Below are positions 60,293-64,000 of a stretch of 64,000 nt of DNA, one piece after another. The translations under genes and the position numbers were made by a program. Position 1 is the stretch's first letter; every line of letters begins with the position of its first letter. The notes under the pieces were generated by a model that saw only the letters and a program-made list of their open reading frames with translations, made no database searches and was not told the origin of the DNA. This DNA is from a virus, in IMG/VR virus record IMGVR_UViG_3300025655_000035, positions 1 through 64,000 of that record. One strand, 5' to 3'.

Positions 60293-62066
60293 TTACTGGG
60301 TCGTTTATTAATATCTGTTCTTTATAATTAGTTCCTTCAGGTATTATTCTAAATATGATATCTTGATATGGGTAATGTGTGCCATTCATAAATGGGTAAG
60401 TAATACCTAAACCACTCGAGTCGATAAACCCATATGGGTAAATGTCTCTCCATATAAATTGATTATCTTTTTCAGAAAAATAAGAGTAATCAGGAACATC
60501 AGCAACAAATCGTTTATCACCACTTTCAATATAATCAGAATAAACTCTAAGTTTTATTGGTGTGTGTGGTTGGTAATAGTACCCAAATGGGTTTGTTGTT
60601 GGTACTTGGTCCATCGAAAACATATACCTGTTAAATGTAAATTTGTGAAATAAATTAGATACAACTCTTTCATATTGTTCAGAATCATTCCATTCACAAA
60701 AATCCCCATCCAAAACGTCGTCTTTTTTCAATGACCTTATATAAGTAAAAGGTATTGGTCCTCCGTTTGGTCCACCAGTATTACCCATATTTGTATTATA
60801 AACATCTACAGGAAATGGTGTATCTGAATCACTATTAAATCCATCCCACCAAGGACTAGGTTGGGACCCGATTAATGGTAAGTTAAATTCATACCCCTGT
60901 TTTAAACCAATATAGTCAACCCCATTACTTTTTTTCCTACCAAACATTAGTCCAAAGTAACCCTTCCACATTGTTGTAAAAAATAACTCGGTTATTGGTC
61001 TTTTTTGATTATCCAATAATGGTGATATATTAATATCAGTGTTAAAGGTTAATGTATAACATTGTGAACCTTCTTTAATAGAAACTCTTGCAGTTTGATT
61101 CGGGGTATACCCACTACTTTCATATTTTTTACTATCACCAAAAATATTTAAATCAAAACCTGCGTTAACCATAACGGCATCACCAGAATTAGTTAGTATT
61201 TTGTGTTTTCTTACATAATATTCAGACGTAGTGTCATTGGGATTATTAATATCAATAATTCTTTTAAAAGTACCTTCAACACCATTTGAAAATGTACCAC
61301 CTAAAAACCCTACGTTAATTATATTAACTACATACTCATCACTACCTGAAGCCCCATCACCAAGACTATATACTTGAAATGTGTCGGTACCAAAGTAATT
61401 AAAACTTAATTTAACAAACTCACCAACTAACATTCCATGTTTAACGGGACATCTTAATGCTACTATGTCTAAACCTTTATAAGTAGTATTAAACACAACA
61501 AACGGTATCCCGTCACCACATGTCCATTGTAATAATTGACCACTTTTAGGTTCAATAGCCTCCATATATTTGTTATAATCATTTTCATAAGCGTAACTCA
61601 TAAAAAAGTTCCAATTATATGTTGAGGCACTTTTAGATATAAAAGTTATATGATTATTTGGTGGTTGTGTATACCCAACAATATTGTAATCAGTTCTAAC
61701 AAAATCAAATTCATTATATTGGGGAAGTCCTGTCCAACTAACCGTTTGTGGGGATGTTTGACACTGTGATATAGTTGCAGCTTCTTCGTTTAAGTAATAT
61801 AAATTATTTTCAAATGGGGTGTAATTAGTGAACCCACTATAAGAATTTTTAAATAATAATGTAAATTTACCTGTTGGCCTAAAGGTGGTACTAGCCTGTC
61901 TTTCATCATCATAAACCTGCTCTAATGAAATGTTAATACTTCTATCAAACTCAACATTTTCTTTAAAAGTTTGTATAAACGGCACCTTAAATCCTAAGGT
62001 GGTATCAGGTGCTGATTTATACCTTAATGACCCTAAAACAACTCTAGTATCGATTCTATTACCCAT
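60276..62066 (-). CDS. Large tail/baseplate structural protein
   Basis: 596 aa, MGNRIDTRVVLGSLRYKSAP at the start, beta-rich with many aromatic residues, no signal peptide or TM segment. Several NTNMGNTGGPNGGPI-type loops. No enzyme motif recognised. It joins the flanking genes by 1- and 17-nt overlaps. Likely a baseplate or fibre-anchoring component. Confidence 0.65.
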   Translation of the reverse strand: MGNRIDTRVVLGSLRYKSAPDTTLGFKVPFIQTFKENVEFDRSINISLEQVYDDERQASTTFRPTGKFTLLFKNSYSGFTNYTPFENNLYYLNEEAATISQCQTSPQTVSWTGLPQYNEFDFVRTDYNIVGYTQPPNNHITFISKSASTYNWNFFMSYAYENDYNKYMEAIEPKSGQLLQWTCGDGIPFVVFNTTYKGLDIVALRCPVKHGMLVGEFVKLSFNYFGTDTFQVYSLGDGASGSDEYVVNIINVGFLGGTFSNGVEGTFKRIIDINNPNDTTSEYYVRKHKILTNSGDAVMVNAGFDLNIFGDSKKYESSGYTPNQTARVSIKEGSQCYTLTFNTDINISPLLDNQKRPITELFFTTMWKGYFGLMFGRKKSNGVDYIGLKQGYEFNLPLIGSQPSPWWDGFNSDSDTPFPVDVYNTNMGNTGGPNGGPIPFTYIRSLKKDDVLDGDFCEWNDSEQYERVVSNLFHKFTFNRYMFSMDQVPTTNPFGYYYQPHTPIKLRVYSDYIESGDKRFVADVPDYSYFSEKDNQFIWRDIYPYGFIDSSGLGITYPFMNGTHYPYQDIIFRIIPEGTNYKEQILINDPVIDPCE

Positions 62067-64000
62067 TATAATACAATTTTATTTGTGTCAATCCATTTAG
62101 CGGTAAACCTATCAAACGCCGTTTTACCTCTTTTTAATCCAAAATAAAAATGGAATGGTCCTCCAACGCTAACCACCCTATCATTAGGACTATTTAAATC
62201 CCATGTATTAACATTACCTGAAATATTACCACTACCATCAACATTATAAATATACCCTTTAAAAAAGTCGCTTTGATTGGTGTTATTTGTTCTAAAGTAT
62301 CTTGAACTAGTGCTACCAACAACATCAGCCCTATCCATTAATTGATATTGATGACTAAAGAAACCATTACCCGATATTGGTACGGTGTACCATTCATTAA
62401 CTTGTTCCCCAAATATACTATCGACAGGGTTCTTTTTTATATTCCATTGATAAAACGGTACCTCTTGGGTGAAAACTCTAAAATTACTAAAAGTACAAGA
62501 GTTTGTTATAGGTAAAGTTGGGTTTATGATTGTTCTTTTAGGTGTTATGAAATCTCTTGTTTTAGTATCTGAACTAAAGAAAACACCAAAAATTTGGTCA
62601 GTAAACGAGGTTAAGGTGTTAATATAGATTGGGTCTTGACCTGAAGGATTATCAGGATAATTCGCCGATTCAAATGGTGCCACCCCTAATTCTGAATTAA
62701 CCGAAATTGCTTGTGCGTAATCTGCGTCAATCATTGAATTAGGTCTTGAGAAATAAGTTAAAATATTATTACCATTCATTAATGCGACTAAAAAGTCTTC
62801 ATTAGCAAGTCTAGTTATTATAAATAAATTTAATAACTCACTAACATCTGAATATGACGTATTAACTAATTTATTAACCACATAACCATCATAATCATCT
62901 GACATTACGAGTTCCTGTTGATAGTATGTCCTTGGTCCTAAATCCATTAAAGTGACGGGATATTGTAAATTATAACTATTACCTCCATAATCACCAAAAA
63001 GACCATTTAACGGTGGTGATGGTGGATTTTTACCGACAAACTCAGAAGTATTATAATTATACGGGCTAGACCTGTAATAAAAATTATATGTCGGGTGTAA
63101 TCTTATTACATCTCCACAATATCTATAAGACGCTTGGTTTGGTTGGTCAGCCAAAGGGCTACTATATGTAACATCATTTCTAAAACTGAACGCATAAAGA
63201 GTACCATTAACCCAATTATTTGTGAATATGTGTCCAAAAACATTTCTACAAGCACCAAATGTTATTTGTAATCTAGAAACCCATTCGGTTAACAGGTCAA
63301 AATCTTTTAATATTGATAATATTGGTACTGATACAAGCACATAACATCCACCATAGTTAAATATTTTTGCACCACCAGGTCCTTTATAACAATCATCTGT
63401 TTCAGGTAATATTGTTATTTCACCACCACCATTAGGTAACATTACAGATTTGTAACACCCTAACGGAACCATTGACCCACAACTAAATGAATCGATTACA
63501 GAACTAATCAATAATGGTTCATCAGTATTATCACTACTATCAGCAGTTGCTCCTGTCATTATTGGTGACTGACCTAACCCAGTCCCTGTGTTACCAATAA
63601 CACCACCATTATCTGTAATATAATAAGCAGTAAAATTAAGATTAGTATGTAAAGGGAAACTATTAGTTAAATTATCATTTAATGTGGTTGATGTTGGTAA
63701 TCTATCTGACCTCATAACAATTTTTTCGTTATTTGAGGGGTTTAACTGATAATTTAAAATTGTTGATGATGGGTATCTAGGGGCGTTATACCTTAAAACA
63801 TAATTACCAGATGGTATTATTGGGTCTGAGGAAGATGACCCCGCTATTATTGATTGTAAATTAGTGGGAGGTAAAGTACCAAAAAACCCGCTACCACCTT
63901 CAACCACTTCATTAGGTAAATACCCCCTATTATTTATAGCACTATTTGTGGTAAACGATAATGATAGAGGTAGTGTCGCATTATTTGGGGACGTTAACTC
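62066..64000 (-). CDS. Tail/baseplate protein (partial, N-terminus off right edge)
   Basis: The frame is open to the right edge; a GTG at 63907 is only an internal codon, because the same frame continues upstream through 31 more codons (ending in SFTTNSAINNRGYLPNE). 644 codons are visible. Beta-rich with Gly/Asn/Ser loops (LPPTNLQSIIAGSSSSDPII), a GGAKIFNYGGCYVLVSVPIL core, and a C-terminal YFGLKRGKTAFDRFTAKWID. No enzyme motif. Structural by context and overlap with the next gene. Confidence 0.68.
   Translation of the reverse strand, partial: ELTSPNNATLPLSLSFTTNSAINNRGYLPNEVVEGGSGFFGTLPPTNLQSIIAGSSSSDPIIPSGNYVLRYNAPRYPSSTILNYQLNPSNNEKIVMRSDRLPTSTTLNDNLTNSFPLHTNLNFTAYYITDNGGVIGNTGTGLGQSPIMTGATADSSDNTDEPLLISSVIDSFSCGSMVPLGCYKSVMLPNGGGEITILPETDDCYKGPGGAKIFNYGGCYVLVSVPILSILKDFDLLTEWVSRLQITFGACRNVFGHIFTNNWVNGTLYAFSFRNDVTYSSPLADQPNQASYRYCGDVIRLHPTYNFYYRSSPYNYNTSEFVGKNPPSPPLNGLFGDYGGNSYNLQYPVTLMDLGPRTYYQQELVMSDDYDGYVVNKLVNTSYSDVSELLNLFIITRLANEDFLVALMNGNNILTYFSRPNSMIDADYAQAISVNSELGVAPFESANYPDNPSGQDPIYINTLTSFTDQIFGVFFSSDTKTRDFITPKRTIINPTLPITNSCTFSNFRVFTQEVPFYQWNIKKNPVDSIFGEQVNEWYTVPISGNGFFSHQYQLMDRADVVGSTSSRYFRTNNTNQSDFFKGYIYNVDGSGNISGNVNTWDLNSPNDRVVSVGGPFHFYFGLKRGKTAFDRFTAKWIDTNKIVL

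Noticed and set aside
63905-63907. GTG as the true start of the rightmost gene
   Set aside because: The same frame continues without a stop to the right edge, so the gene is truncated there.
1-64000. Alternative genetic code with recoded TAG, as in some huge phages
   Set aside because: Genes end cleanly at TAA, TAG and TGA, and long frames need no readthrough.

Overview
The window looks like about 64 kb of a large, AT-rich tailed-phage genome (T4-like contractile-tail lineage) infecting a Bacteroidetes host, probably a flavobacterium. Phage hallmarks seen directly are a long single-strand run of baseplate/tail genes, a gp46/gp47-type recombination nuclease, a CHC2/Toprim primase, a RuvC-like resolvase, an Amidase_2 endolysin, and dense packing with 1-4 nt ATGA/TAATG overlaps. 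Host clues are Bacteroidetes-type promoters (TTTG-N19/20-TAnnTTTG), a Bacteroidetes-style sigma factor without region 1.1, SprB-type adhesin repeats in tail genes, a type II glutamine synthetase, a SusC-like TonB receptor, and almost no Shine-Dalgarno sequences. The standard genetic code fits throughout. Both edges cut through genes. No gene-free stretch exceeds about 145 bp, and I saw no tRNA, tmRNA or CRISPR.

Layout. 1-870: truncated LamG-type tail gene. 979-12136: mostly minus-strand accessory block with SmpB, Nudix, DUF192, a DHH phosphoesterase, a DNA methyltransferase, DUF3310, type II glutamine synthetase and several putative virion proteins. 12245-20068: two plus-strand genes, then glutaredoxin/thioredoxin, a PcfJ-like protein, a DUF932 protein, a leucine-rich-repeat protein and a Dam-type methylase. 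20123-23715: an outer-membrane cassette (TonB-dependent receptor plus a beta-helix lipoprotein), unexpected in a phage. 24007-27266: DnaJ, a histone H1-like peptide and a cassette of small phage proteins. 27314-33214: putative internal virion proteins, spanin-like pair, endolysin and membrane proteins. 33284-41999: sigma factor, gp46/gp47, PD-(D/E)XK nuclease and primase. 42087-64000: tail and baseplate genes, many with Pro/Thr-rich linkers and SprB-like repeats, plus a RuvC-like resolvase and a glycosyltransferase-like gene.

How it fits together. Two sequence signals upstream of genes suggest two expression classes. Host-type boxes stand before smpB, the DUF932 gene, the gene preceding sigma and a few small genes. 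An AT-rich GATATTTATAA-like box stands before tail genes and before genes whose products begin with a short amphipathic leader ending in acidic residues. That leader resembles T4 capsid-targeting peptides, so those proteins may be packaged in the head and injected. The phage-encoded sigma factor is a candidate to switch between classes. The metabolic genes (glutamine synthetase, TonB receptor pair, thioredoxin/glutaredoxin) look like auxiliary functions that support nutrient supply or alter the infected cell surface.
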